NCBI GenBank assembly: GCA_036925085.1
Contig: JAUPFP010000003.1
Span: 7,936,442-8,000,441, forward strand
Direction of reading: 5' to 3'
Length of the DNA stretch: 64,000 bases
Origin: Brachycybe producta
Taxonomy: Eukaryota; Arthropoda; Diplopoda; Playtdesmida; Andrognathidae
Numbering within the stretch: position 1 is the first letter of the stretch; the number at the start of each line of letters is the position of its first letter. The notes under the pieces were generated by a model, which did not search any database, was not told the origin of the DNA, and was given only the letters and a program-made list of their open reading frames with translations. Below, piece by piece: positions 8,066-18,331 of this stretch. A program made the position numbers and the translations under genes.

Positions 8066-10441
8066 CCACGGAGAAGGAGGAAGGCGACGGGAGTGTCCGA
8101 CGGTCCCCCTACCTCAGCCCGCTGCATCCTGGGGATGCAAGGCTGTTGGAGTCGGGATCGGAGGGCTCCCCATCATCTAGCGGACCAGAAACGGCTGATG
8201 CTACAGTGGGATCTGTTGATTCCCCGGCGGCAGAGGCCGTGGAAGGTCAGGAGTCTGCCCAGTCGACTCCGACCGGTGTCGGAGCCTTCTGGGACAGATA
8301 CCTGCAGTCTCCCCAGGGATACAGCTGCTACCACCGTTCAGTCGGTGGCAGCGGTAGTTTCTCCGGTTGGAGAGCCTGCAGAAGCGGGTGTTGATGGTGG
8401 GAAAGCGGCTACCGGTGTGGTAACCGCTAGTACCCCGGAACCCGGGTCTCCGGCTGTTCGAGACCTCCTAGATTGGTCTAGGGTGGTCGAGGACAATGAG
8501 GACATCTCCTTGGGAGCGTATTTAGTCATCGACACGGAGATGGAGGTTGAGACCACCGTGAATTCGGTGGCTGACGCCTCCAGGCAGTGGCGGAGTCGCA
8601 ACTCCTCTTCAGAGGGCTCTTTGGAGTCTGACGAGAGTAGTTCGGCCTCCGAGGGTGAACCGTCTAGGACGGGATCCCCCAGAGTTCTTCCCGCCGATCC
8701 AATGTCTTTGGAGGCTGTGGCTGTGTCCTTGGCCGAAGAAGAAGGCCGCTTGGATCGGTTGAATGAAGCTAGACGGGACAAGGTCCAGGAAGGTGGCTTC
8801 CTGGTCGGAGACCGTCGATTCTTTATCGGGGAGATTCCGACCGTGCAGGCGAAGATGGACGGCGCAAAGAAACGCAAGAAAAAGTCCGGAGCTGCACAGA
8901 TCACTGCCAGAGCCAAGGCTCTCGCAGAGAGAGAGATGATGCTCAAAGCTAAGAAGGAGGCGTTAAAAAAGTTCACGCCTGCTGTGGGGCTTCGAGCTGA
9001 GACTCTCGACCGCCCTGACTGTTGTTCAGGGGCTGCTTGGCCAGAGAAGCAGGCTGCTGGATCAGGTCTGCCTGAGGCAGTAGCTGGCCACTCCGGCTGG
9101 CAGTCAGACAACCCGAAGAGGGACCGGCGAGCGGAGAAGAAGGCTACTCAGCCTCCTGGTAAAACGGAGAAATCTGTGGGTGGTGGTGGTGGCAAGGGAC
9201 AAAAGAGGTCCCGCCCTCACACCCCACCAGTTGCCGAAAGCTCTAGAGGCAAGAAGGCCAGGTCCTCAGGTCGAGGAAAGGCCTCCGAACCTCGGAAGCC
9301 AGATAGCTTGGAGGACAAGCTCAAACGGCTTCAAGCTCAGACAGCGAGCTTGCACCGACAGATCGCTCGTGCGGTCGGTGCAGGTGAGCAGCAGGAGTTT
9401 GAGCGCATAGTCAAACTTCCTCTCACGGGAAGAAAAAGAAAAAGGACCGTAAAAAGTCCAAGCGTGAGAGGAAGGGGAGTCCGACACCCTCCAGTAGTAG
9501 GCGCCAGGGAACCGACACTGGAGGCGTCATGGCGGAAAAGGAGGAGTCCCGGCATGCTCAGGCAAGCACGCCAGCCGGGAGTCAACCGGTCCATACCCGT
9601 CCCGTTGAGTATTTCGATGCGCGATGTTTTGGTCGGCACGCCTCCATCCTCCCCGAAGGTGGATGCGGTCTCGTACCTGCGGGTTCGAGCAGTGGGAACC
9701 CTGCACCGTGTGACTTTGCCCTCACCTAAGGGCGAAGGAACCTCGGTGGCAGGAGTTAGTGTTCCCACAAGACGTTACCCCGTGACCCCCAGTGGGGGTA
9801 AACCCTTCTCTCCGGTCCATGGCGGTGGGGTATTTGATACCCTAGGACCAGAAACGTCAACCTCCCCTAGGCCTGAGGCCGAGGAACGGCGTATTGGTGC
9901 ATTGCCCCCGTATTCAGATGCAGAGGTGTATCTGAATAACCGACTTGGTCTCTGGCAGGATCAGCCGGGAATAGAGGGTTGCCAATACCACGGCTACAAC
10001 CGTCTGGATGAGCCACTTCCAGAGCCGTGGGTAGCAAGGCTACCGCCGTATAACATGCGCCATGTGGTGGCGTTTGATTGTGGAGGTTTTCCGGTAGTAA
10101 TGGTCATGAACCCGGTCCAGCAAATGTTTACAATTCTGAATGTGGTGGGGCTAGATGCCGGGATAGTTCATCTAGCCCGGCGTGCAGCCACATTCATCCA
10201 ACGTTTGCTGGGATGCGACCTAGGAGGTATGGCTGGACAGTTTATAACTGAGCCTCTACCAGGGTGCGAGACCGAGCCCGCGGTTGCCCTGGTGGACCTC
10301 CTAACAAGTCGGACGCTTCGCACGCGTCCGCAACTCCAGAATATTCCTTTCGAGGAATTCCGAGCCTTGGAGAAAAGCCGTCTTAGGGAAACGGTCTTCG
10401 ATACTGGTTTTGGGTGGCGTAACACCCAGATGTGCTTGTAA
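8066..10441 (+). CDS. ORF3 of element 1, extra ORF between integrase and 3' LTR
   Basis: The frame 8093-10441 (782 codons) is open. Comparison with element 2 shows that its first ~75 codons are out of the ancestral frame, after a 2-nt loss near 8315; the true N-terminus lies in the frame of 7543-8394. Layout: acidic S/P/E-rich N-part, a K-rich helix (AKALAEREMMLKAKKEALKK, about 8910-8970), a coiled coil (LEDKLKRLQAQTASLHRQIA, about 9310-9365), a basic tract, and a C-terminal domain (9850-10438) with LNNRLGLWQ and FIQRLLGCDLGGMAGQF. About 0.44 kb of the basic middle is deleted. No zinc finger or catalytic motif was recognised. A pyrimidine tract ending in CATAG just before 8060 may be a splice acceptor. 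Function unknown. Confidence 0.75.
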   Translation, partial: PRRRRKATGVSDGPPTSARCILGMQGCWSRDRRAPHHLADQKRLMLQWDLLIPRRQRPWKVRSLPSRLRPVSEPSGTDTCSLPRDTAATTVQSVAAVVSPVGEPAEAGVDGGKAATGVVTASTPEPGSPAVRDLLDWSRVVEDNEDISLGAYLVIDTEMEVETTVNSVADASRQWRSRNSSSEGSLESDESSSASEGEPSRTGSPRVLPADPMSLEAVAVSLAEEEGRLDRLNEARRDKVQEGGFLVGDRRFFIGEIPTVQAKMDGAKKRKKKSGAAQITARAKALAEREMMLKAKKEALKKFTPAVGLRAETLDRPDCCSGAAWPEKQAAGSGLPEAVAGHSGWQSDNPKRDRRAEKKATQPPGKTEKSVGGGGGKGQKRSRPHTPPVAESSRGKKARSSGRGKASEPRKPDSLEDKLKRLQAQTASLHRQIARAVGAGEQQEFERIVKLPLTGRKRKRTVKSPSVRGRGVRHPPVVGAREPTLEASWRKRRSPGMLRQARQPGVNRSIPVPLSISMRDVLVGTPPSSPKVDAVSYLRVRAVGTLHRVTLPSPKGEGTSVAGVSVPTRRYPVTPSGGKPFSPVHGGGVFDTLGPETSTSPRPEAEERRIGALPPYSDAEVYLNNRLGLWQDQPGIEGCQYHGYNRLDEPLPEPWVARLPPYNMRHVVAFDCGGFPVVMVMNPVQQMFTILNVVGLDAGIVHLARRAATFIQRLLGCDLGGMAGQFITEPLPGCETEPAVALVDLLTSRTLRTRPQLQNIPFEEFRALEKSRLRETVFDTGFGWRNTQMCL

Positions 10442-10575
10442 TGGGCACGTCGGTGGGCTGCGGAGTGGATGGGCTCCACTTTCGCGACACCGCCAGAAAA
10501 GCCGTCTTGTACCTAAGAAGGTCAGGTTCGGTGAGCAATCCTGGCTGACTTGACTGACCTGTTCCCGAGACAGAA

Positions 10576-10593
10576 CAGGGAAGTTGAGAGGAT
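10576..10593 (+). other. Polypurine tract, element 1
   Basis: CAGGGAAGTTGAGAGGAT lies directly before the 3' LTR start TGTGGCAACC, where plus-strand priming is expected. Confidence 0.6.
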
Positions 10594-11311
10594 TGTGGCA
10601 ACCTGGTCTGCTCAATTTTTAAATTTTGATTGAGCAGACAAATTTCCTTATGGTGGTCTGCCTGACAGCTACAGTAGGCTGTTAGGTCGGACGCCATATT
10701 GGTGCCAGCAGACCTCTCACCATGAAGTCTATGGGTGAGAGGTCAGATGTGACCTCTGTCCCTTCCAGGTGAAGTTGCCTGGAGGTTTCCTGTGGCCTAG
10801 TCAACCACAGGATCTAGGCAGTGTGTTGTAGGCTTGGAACCTGACTAGACCTGTGGGTGGAGGTCTGGTTGACCTCCACTGGCCAGCTCTTCTGGATCTT
10901 CTGTTGTGCCTTTGGCCTTGTTGCTTTGTTTATATCCCTTGGCTGGAGGGAGTTTCCCAGCCAAGTGCTGTATTATATTACTGTCATCTTATTCATCTTT
11001 TATTACATCGTAAGTGTCATTAAACACTTTAATCATCACTTGCTGTGTTGTGTCTGTTTATTTGGAGAGTACCGCGAGGGGGGAATACCACCGTCCTTTT
11101 ACCGTCTTGTTTCGGCCGGTGCTTGTGTCGGCTCGCGGTAGAACCGGTGTTCTACCGCGATATTCTCGGGTGGCGGCATGGTTTTCATCCGTGTCCGTCC
11201 AGGGTGGCTCCAGAGAGCCGACACGTCCCCAGCAACACCGTGTGGAGGCGGCTACGGGTACGGTCCCGTCCCCGTAAGGAGCCAGATAGCGGTAACGTGC
11301 GGTAACTAACA
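10594..11311 (+). repeat. 3' LTR of element 1, truncated
   Basis: It begins TGTGGCAACC and keeps the ATTAAA poly(A) variant near 11018 and the 11-bp hairpin CGCGGTAGAAC/GTTCTACCGCG near 11134-11159. Similarity to other LTRs fades at about 11311, so the U5 end and any target duplication are lost. It is closer to the element 2 LTRs than to this element's own 5' LTR. Confidence 0.82.
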
Positions 11312-12083
11312 CACAGACGTAAAGTCTGTGTGTTTCGTGGGCGTTTAAGTTACTCAAATGTTCATCGAATATTGTTTATTCCAAAAATGAATTTTAAGCT
11401 TTCTGATTGGTCAGAACCCATTTTCTTAAATTAAAATAACCAATCAGTCAACTTGCTATTGATTGTCGTTTACAAACATCTTTCGAGTATGCATCTGGTT
11501 GTAAAATTATAAGTTAACTCCTTTATAATTTTTTAGATCACCAATACACATTTTTATTTCTTTTTTGTAAGGGTGTGTGGGTGGGTTTATTTTAATTTCC
11601 CCCTCTTATTTTTCTTGTTTTGGTCTTCCTCTTCTGTGTGGGTGGGTTTCTTTTACGTTTCTCACCCTCTCCCTTTTTTTTGCCTCTGTTTACTATTTCT
11701 CTCCTTTCTACTATATGAGTGTGTGTGAGACCATTCATACTTTTCCACCCTCTCTCTTTCTACTACTATTTTCCAGCCATTTTTTGTTTACTTTTATTTT
11801 TCTTCTTTTTTGCTTCTCTTAATTTTTTTTTCTTTTTAATTTTAACCCTTTGTCTTTTTTCTTTATTTTAGTTTTATTTTAACAAATGCTGCCCCTCTCA
11901 AAATATTTGTTAGGTGTTGTTTATAATCACTTTTTCAACACCTAACATTAGTACTCAAGGTTTCCCTGCCACAAACAGGCAGTGGAAAAAAAGTGTCAAG
12001 TTAGTAACTGAAACATCGGTGCTGGCCATTGAACCAGAATCAGAGCCACATTCAATAGTGTGAATATTGCCCAGAATAGCTGA
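11312..12083. other. AT- and pyrimidine-rich spacer
   Basis: Mostly T/C-rich low-complexity DNA (11560-11880). A perfect 12-bp stem TGTTAGGTGTTG / CAACACCTAACA (11908-11919, 11936-11947) is the only structure noticed. No gene seen. Confidence 0.5.
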
Positions 12084-12089
12084 AATCAA

Positions 12090-12290
12090 AATGGAGCATC
12101 CAAAAGATACGGTAGAGGTAGTTGGCATGGGAAATGAGCAATTGGCATAGTTATAACTCGGAAAAACTCAAGTAGAATTCGAAAATGGGTATGGTCGAAA
12201 AGTGCAAAGCCAGTTTCATGTCGACAACTTGAAGTCATATATCCCCACAAGTACATGAGGAAGATGAGCCTGAAGAATGCTGACACCTCC
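12090..12290 (+). pseudogene. pol: Gypsy integrase C-terminal fragment
   Basis: Plus-strand translation near 12176-12270 gives EFENGYGRKV and QFHVDNLKSYIP, matching the GPY/F-like end of element 1 Pol (6545-6630). It is an isolated fragment without flanking LTRs and the frame is degenerate. Confidence 0.7.
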
Positions 12291-12583
12291 TCTACTTCCA
12301 GAAGGCCCAATGATTTCACCACCTTCTTTTTAAACTTTTTGCTTATTTTTGAGCTTTTTACTTCATAATTTTGAATGTTGTTTTCCCTTTTTTGATGCTC
12401 AGTCTTTTCTGGTTTTACAATCAAGAACCTTTGTTTGGAAAAAAAAATAAATATAAAAACTATTAGGGGTGCATCACAAGTATGAGATGTTTCAGGCCCT
12501 TAGCGGTTTTTATTTTATTTTTAGTACTGTTCATTTTATTGGGCTATGTATCTTGTTTAGCTTCTAGGCCACTTGGTACTAAG

Positions 12584-13139
12584 CAGTGGCGTAGCTAGGG
12601 TACCGGCAGACCTGCAACAGCGGGGGGCACAGGAGATTTGGGGGTGCGAAAAACGAAGGAAGTGCTATTTTGATGAATGTCGGAATGGTCCGAACAACGG
12701 TACAAACAGTCAGAAAAATAGTAAGAACAGTCCGAAGGTTTGGATTAGTAAAATTAAGTTGTTGCAGGGGTCTGGGGGATGCAGACCCCGACTATTTTTT
12801 AAGAATTATTAAATTAAATTAGTCCATTCTTCCGACTGTTCTCTAATTTGCTCAATGGGAGGAACGGTCGAAAAAATTGACAAATTTGATGTAATAACGC
12901 AAAATAACATGGGGGCTGTGTGCCCCAGGCTCCCTGCAACAAGCTTCATTCTGCTAAACCTAACCTTCCGACTGTTACTACTGATCTGCCGTTTATCAAA
13001 ATAGCACCTCCCCCAATATGAGGCTAAGTGGAGGGGGACTTAAAGAGAGCGCAATGTTTTAAGCAGCCCGGGGGGGGGGGGGGGGGAGGGCGCAAAGTTT
13101 TACACGGTGGGGGCGCAACCAAGCCTAGCTACGCCACTG
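12584..13139. mobile_element. hAT-type MITE (556 bp) with 8-bp TSD
   Basis: Terminal inverted repeats CAGTGGCGTAGCTAGG are perfect over 16 bp. They are flanked by GTACTAAG on both sides (12576-12583 and 13140-13147). An 8-bp duplication and CAGTGGCG ends are the hAT signature. It has no transposase ORF, so it is non-autonomous. A 17-base G run (13070-13086) lies inside. Confidence 0.9.
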
Positions 13140-13147
13140 GTACTAAG

Positions 13148-13359
13148 TTTACCAACTGATCCAAATTCGGGTTCATGTTGACCTTTAAGGATGAGTCACC
13201 CCTCTGCCCATTGTATCCCTCTTCTGCATAAGAGTTATTGTTTTATAATTTGATCTTGTTTACGTTTTCTAAGTTCAGACCTGATTGTGAAAAAGCCTGA
13301 GTCAGCAAACTTGACTCAGTTAAGTGGTCCATTTGCACCCAAAATATTAAATCAACCAA
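13148..13359. other. Spacer, nothing recognised
   Basis: Short AT-rich unique-looking DNA between two DNA transposons. Confidence 0.5.
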
Positions 13360-14299
13360 TTAAGAGCCTACCATGAAAAAAAACTTACAACAATCTTTGC
13401 ATGCACCAATATGATTATCAGTATAGTAATTGTAGTGGATTTTCAATGGGTTTGTGTTGTTAAGAGCTTACCATGAAAAAAAACTTACAAAAATCTTCGC
13501 ATGTAGGCGCTTCTGTAGCTGTGACGTCAACATGTGGCAAAAAATCAATTTTGATACACTTTTTGTCCGCCATTTTCTCTTATCGATGGATAAAAGTGGG
13601 CATATTTTTATAACGACTTTTTTTGGGTAAATATGCACTACTGAAAAAAGGAAGAGCAACTTTTGAACTACAATGGTGAGTAATTTGAGTCGTATACAAT
13701 TAGTGGTCAAATTTTAGGGTACTATGAAACTTATTGCTAGTGGGAAGTTTGATCCTATAAAATGTATAAACGGAGGAGCTTTTGTCGCTTATGGGATTTA
13801 ACATGAGCTAAAAAAATACGAGATTTTAAAATGAAATGAAAAATAGAAAAACTAATTATAAATTTGTACCAATGTATCACTAGATGAGCAATATTGTTAT
13901 GTACATATTGCAATTTGAATTTTGAAAATCACAATTTTTGTTGCAGAAAACAAAACATTTGTGTGAATCATGTATTTTTTAAATAGGAATTTAACATGGG
14001 CTAAAAAATACGAGATTTTAAGCGAAATTAAAAATTGAAAAACTAATTATAAATTTGTACCAACGTATCACTAGATGAGCAATATTGTTATGTACATATT
14101 GCAATTTGAATTTTGAAAATAACAATTTTCGTTGCAGAAAACAAAACATTTGCCTGAACCATGTATTTTTTAAAATAGGAATTTCTCTTTCTCATTGGTT
14201 TCAATGGCTTAGCTGTGGGGCACCACTAAACGGCGAAAAGTGGAACTATAATTGTCATCTGCTAATATTCAAAATGGCGTCACACATATAGGCTCTTAA
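13360..14299. mobile_element. TTAA-flanked MITE candidate
   Basis: TTAA-GAGCCTA at the left (13360) mirrors TAGGCTC-TTAA at the right (14299). TTAA duplications are typical of piggyBac. The inverted repeat is only 7 bp, and a second copy of the left end (about 13461) lies inside. The interior holds a 2-copy tandem repeat and no transposase. Confidence 0.5.
13800..14176. repeat. Two-copy tandem repeat, about 192 bp
   Basis: The segment with GAGCAATATTGTTATGTACA occurs at 13886 and 14077, and its flanks repeat with the same offset (191-193 bp). It lies within the TTAA-flanked element. Confidence 0.8.
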
Positions 14300-14306
14300 A
14301 GAAAAG

Positions 14307-14880
14307 TGCCCTGAGAATCCGTTTCCAACTTTTGGTGGATTCTCAGGGCATAAAAAGGGTTGTAATGTTCTTAATTTTGTTCATTTTTAAAGCAGAAAAT
14401 CTATGTCCATTTCCATGCCCAATTTCGGCTAGATTCATCTCGTATAATAAACCCAAGTTATTTTCGCTATTACTTTTAAACAGAATAAATCCATATTTAA
14501 TTTCCTAAACCAGTGCTGAATTATTTTAATTATTTTTGCGACTGTGCTTTCATCATCATTTGCAGCATTACACCTCGTCGATTTCTACACAAAAACAATC
14601 AGGTGCAAACCGGCAACTTTAAGTCAACAGCAAGCAGTTCAATGCCATCTTCAAGGGTAAATTTATCGAATGAAAGTGTGACGACGTACAGGGACAAAAA
14701 GATCCTCAAGACTCTGAGTCTTTAACCAGACTAGTGAGGACATAAATATATATTATAATGGCCTAGTCCTCCTGGGCCAGATAGACATAGTGATCTAGCC
14801 AAACACTTGAGATACGAGTGAAAGCTCGCCTCGTATCTAAAATTAAGCAGATTCTAACAGGGCGAAAAAGGTCCATCACA
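14307..14880 (+). mobile_element. Solo LTR, family B
   Basis: It starts TGCCCTGAGAATCC with a hairpin to GGATTCTCAGGGCA, as in the copies at 24506 (minus) and, truncated, 59389. It ends AAAGGTCCATCACA, matching the element 5 LTR end. No internal region and no clear target duplication were found. Confidence 0.8.
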
Positions 14881-15337
14881 AGTATACAAAAAATTATAAA
14901 TACAAAATTTATATGAATTTTTGTTTGTGAGCAGCAAGACACTAAAATACCAAAAAAATGAAATTAAACAAAAAATGTTATGAGCTAATTTGCACTCATA
15001 ACATTAGAAAAAAACAAAATAATAACATCCCAATATTATTGCATGTATGCACTAATCCAGTGATTACCAAAAGATGTGCATTCAGTTTTACTAGGTGTGC
15101 CGCGACTACTCCAGATAAAAAAAATACTGTGCGGTGAGCAAAAATGTTTGTGTGCCACTGTTCTAGTGCATTCCAAAAGTCTTGCTGTAGCCAGCTGGTA
15201 AAAGCTAAATACTAGCTTCCTGTACTGCTTCTGCCAGTGTAATAATGTTAGTCATTCTCAAAAGCACATTAGCAATTACATGTTGTCTTACACAAAAACA
15301 TCAAATGGGATTATTTTCATTAAACTATTCAAACTAT
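14881..15337. other. AT-rich DNA downstream of the RUSF1-like gene
   Basis: No ORF seen. It has hAT-like words (CAGTGATTACC, TGCCACTG), but no matching target duplication. Confidence 0.5.
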
Positions 15338-15343
15338 TTTATT
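15338..15343 (-). terminator. RUSF1: Poly(A) signal AATAAA of the RUSF1-like gene
   Basis: AATAAA on the minus strand, 147 bp after the TAA stop. It is the first canonical signal downstream. Confidence 0.6.
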
Positions 15344-15489
15344 GTAATGTCACTTCAAATTTGAATAATGAAAAAGATGAAAAGGGTTGTTACATTTGGT
15401 TAAAATTTAAAAGTTATGTTTTTTAAACGAAAACATAAAACCAACCACAAATAGCATTGCTCATATACAATACTGGTGTTTAAAATTTC

Positions 15490-15650
15490 TTACATAGCTT
15501 CATAATTCCATATAGCTCGCCATTCATCAGCACCCAGCAGGTTGTTGTTTGTGTCCCAACCATTTGCCTCCAATACTTTTAAAAACCATGGAAACTTTAT
15601 AGAAGTGAGGGTATGGCTCCACTTTAACAAGTCTAACTTCCTGATGTTTT
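15490..15650 (-). CDS. RUSF1: RUSF1-like last coding exon
   Basis: Minus-strand exon after the acceptor TACTGAACTTCAG. It starts with the last two bases of a codon and ends at TAA (15490-15492). It encodes the C-terminus with FPWFLKVLEANGW and DEWRAIW, which fit the end of animal RUS family proteins (FPKFL...GW...DEWRATW in the human protein, from memory). The RUS/DUF647 family has plant members needed for root UV-B response; the animal role is not established. The start phase requires one base from the preceding exon, but the exon at 21699 ends on a full codon, so a small exon is probably missing between them. Confidence 0.85.
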
Positions 15651-16439
15651 CTGAAGTTCAGTAAAAAAAAACCAAATAAATGAGTTACAAGTAATGCTGT
15701 AAAACAAATCTGTAGCACAAAAGTAGTTTGTTGGAATCGACCAAAGCTGTAAGTAGCAAGGCTGGCCTGTCCCTTAGGCAAAATTAAGCAGCCACATAGG
15801 GCACAAAAGTCACATACATGCATTTTAAGAAAATTATTTTTTTAGGAGACTAACTTACAAGAATTATAATACTAAGGGAGAACCAATTTTAATCTTGCTT
15901 CAGGCACGAAATTATCTAGTTATGGCTCTGTGGTCAACCGATGCACCATCATAACCGACTGAAGTTGTTGTAGAACGAGCTTAAATGCCAAGTTTACTGA
16001 CACGGCATTTGTAAAGCTGACTATGCAGATACTTTTATTAATTGAATGAAAATCGGGAAGCCTGTAGAATTGTTTCATGAAGGTTAAAACAAAGGCTAAA
16101 TTACATATGGCTGAAAATAGCCTCACATATAGCCACACTTTTCCACTCATTCATGCACTTATTGTATGCCTCTCACCTAGGGTTATGACCAAAGCCAAAA
16201 GTTTAATGCAAATAAAAAAGAAAAAATTTCTAATCAGTTCATAAAAATGTGCATTTAGTGCAAATTCAAAATAAAAAAAATTCAAAACAATTTTTTTAAA
16301 TGCAACCACTAAAGAAATTAGTGGCTGGTCACCATTTCATTGCAAGAGTAGCGAAGTTTTCTTCTCTCAACCTTGGTGTATTGTGTATTCTGCTAGTCTG
16401 CCCATGGGAAGGGCTGTGCCAAGCCCCTATATTGTTCAT
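15651..16439. other. RUSF1: Intron DNA, nothing recognised
   Basis: AT-rich sequence upstream of the last exon. Minus-strand ORFs here show no similarity to RUS proteins or transposons that I recognise. Confidence 0.5.
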
Positions 16440-16499
16440 CCACAGATGGCCTTGTCTTCATGGATTTGCTGTCTAATGGTAATAGTATATTAAACCTGC

Positions 16500-17460
16500 C
16501 TGGCTATGTCAGTGAAAGCGGTCGTAGCCCTCCGTACTGTCTTCGCCACACCGTACCATGTGAAGTAATCCACCATGATAAACACATAGGTGACTCCACC
16601 TATGGATGCAGGAAACGGTCCAACAAAGTCCATTCCCCAGGCATGAACTGGTTACTTCGGAACTATCGGCTAAAAGAATCCTTGAGCTCTTGCGAACTGT
16701 CGTACCCTTTGGTATGTCTTGTAAACTCCGAAGTGACCAGCTTTCGCAACTTACGCAAGCAGAAGGCTTGACACGACCTCGGCAAAACCAACAGTTCTGG
16801 TGCGATCCTGGCTGGATCTGGTGGCATACAACAACCTGTTCGCCACCACAAACTTGAACCTTAAGTTTGAGTTGGGGTCGGTGAAGAGCTCACACTTCAC
16901 CTTAGAGCACCAATTGTCATTAGCCTGCTCCATAAACCAACCCACCTTGGAATGGATCCCGTAAATTACCTCACCCACGTCTGCCTCGACGTGTTCAGGT
17001 AAAGAAGGATCTTCAACTTCATCTACCAGATACCGACTCAAACAGTCGGCATCCTCATGAAGTTTCTCCTTAGACTGAATCTTATACCAATACTCTTGCA
17101 ACTGCATTTGCCAACGCCCTAACCTGCCTTGCAGGTTTTTGGCAGTCTGCAAATGACAGAGCACATGGTGATCAGTAACGATCATAAAGTCCCGGTTAAA
17201 GATCTAAGGTCAGAATTTACCCACGGTAAACATTATTGCCAAGCATTCCTGCTCGGTGACAATACTGTGTCTCCGGTCAAATCATGAGACGGCTAGCGTA
17301 GGCCAGAACCTTAGGAGCCTTGTCCTCTGGTAACTTCTGGTAGACTACGACACCCAGACCGTACCCACTCGCATCGGTGTGAATTAACATCTCACCACGT
17401 GAATCATACATAATGAGCACCGGTGCTTCGGTTAAAATGCCTTTAACCACTCAAACGCTT
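16500..17460 (-). pseudogene. pol: RNase H and integrase start, element 3
   Basis: Minus-strand frame 17185-16751 carries VTDHHVLCHLQTAKNLQGR, DADCLSRY and the linker into the integrase zinc finger. Frames to about 16500 match the HHCC and first catalytic acid region of elements 1 and 2 (VTYVFIMVDYF-like). At 17300-17340 the stretch EDKAPKVLAYASRLM is in one frame, showing the ancestral reading of the place where elements 1 and 2 share a one-base loss. Confidence 0.8.
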
Positions 17461-17539
17461 GTACACACTGCTCCGACCAGTCAAAGGACGCATCCTTCCG
17501 GGTCAGATCATGCAGTGGTCTTGCGACCTTAGCGAAGTC

Positions 17540-18310
17540 CTTGATGAACCTACGGTAGTAGCCGGCCAGTCAGAAAAAACTTCGGACGGCAGTCACCGTT
17601 GTAGGGACATCGAACTCTTCGACTGCTCTCACGAGACCTGGGTCCAGAGCAACTCCCTTGGCACTAACAATGTGACTGAGATATTTGACCTTGTCAAACC
17701 CGAAGAAACATTTCTTCGGCTGGAGTTTTAGCTCCACCCCTCGAAGCAGTCCAAGGACAGTGGATAGTCTTTCGAGAAACTGCTCAAAGGTGTTCCGAAA
17801 GACGATAATATCGTCCGGGTACATCAAGCAGCTCTCCCACTTATGTCCTACTCGCAAGAGGTCAAGGCATTGTGGCAGGAGCATTGCATAGTCCGAAAGG
17901 CATTTTCAGAAACTCAAACAGACCTTGAGAGCAAATGAATGCCGTCTTCTCGATGTCTTACTCCACCACCATGACCTGCCAGTAACCACTGGCAAGATCC
18001 AGGTTTGCAAAAGACTTTGCTCTGGCAAGTGAACCCAGGGCATCATCGATGCGAGGTAATGGATACTGGTCTGCCTTGCATAGGAATTATGCCAAGGTTG
18101 GATTTCCCAAGCAACCAACATCTTCGCTACCTCTTCCCTCGATTGCACATGCCACTGGAGCAGCTCTTCGCAATCCCTCATGCACCGGAGGTAAGCCACT
18201 GGTATCAATCATATGTTTGACGAGTGGGGTTTCCCCCAGCTCTGTATAATTGAATGCGAAATGATCACGATGTTCCAGTAGGAACTCTCGAAGCTGTGCC
18301 ACCTATTCAG
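17540..18310 (-). pseudogene. pol: Reverse transcriptase, element 3
   Basis: It has FAFNYTELGETPLVKHMIDT (18302-18200), a core region in mixed frames, then GHKWESCLMYPDDIIVF (17850-17800) and AGYYRRFI. The catalytic motif reads YPDD rather than YLDD or YVDD. Several stops and frame changes interrupt it. Confidence 0.82.
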
Positions 18311-18331
18311 GCTTCAGACTAGGTCCAATTT

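Larger units (their letters stand above)
698..11311 (+). mobile_element. Ty3/gypsy element 1 (family A), defective copy
   Basis: A long LTR retrotransposon in plus orientation: 5' LTR 698-1478, PBS 1481, shortened leader, gag remnant, slippery heptamer 2518-2524, protease, RT, RNase H, integrase, 132-bp repeats, ORF3, and a truncated 3' LTR from 10594. Domain order PR-RT-RH-IN places it in Ty3/gypsy. Compared with element 2 it has lost about 1.2 kb of leader plus gag N-terminus, the integrase stretch holding the third catalytic acid, and about 0.44 kb of ORF3. RT reads YLDN and protease DTRA, so it cannot be autonomous. It lies outside the RUSF1-like gene, beyond its 3' end. Confidence 0.9.

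Noticed and set aside
9337..9768. 143-codon minus-strand ORF and similar long antisense frames over ORF3
   Set aside because: GC-rich, codon-biased ORF3 leaves antisense frames open; no independent motif seen.
11577..11822. 81-codon hydrophobic ORF
   Set aside because: Translation of a T/C-rich tract; no homology or structure supports a gene.
12086..12424. 112-codon minus-strand ORF
   Set aside because: Antisense shadow of the gypsy integrase fragment on the plus strand.
14307..14880. Target duplication around the family B solo LTR
   Set aside because: Flanks (AAAAG and AGTAT) do not match over 4-5 bp.
15040..15180. hAT-like ends CAGTGATTACC and TGCCACTG
   Set aside because: Flanking 8-mers do not match and the inverted repeat is poor.
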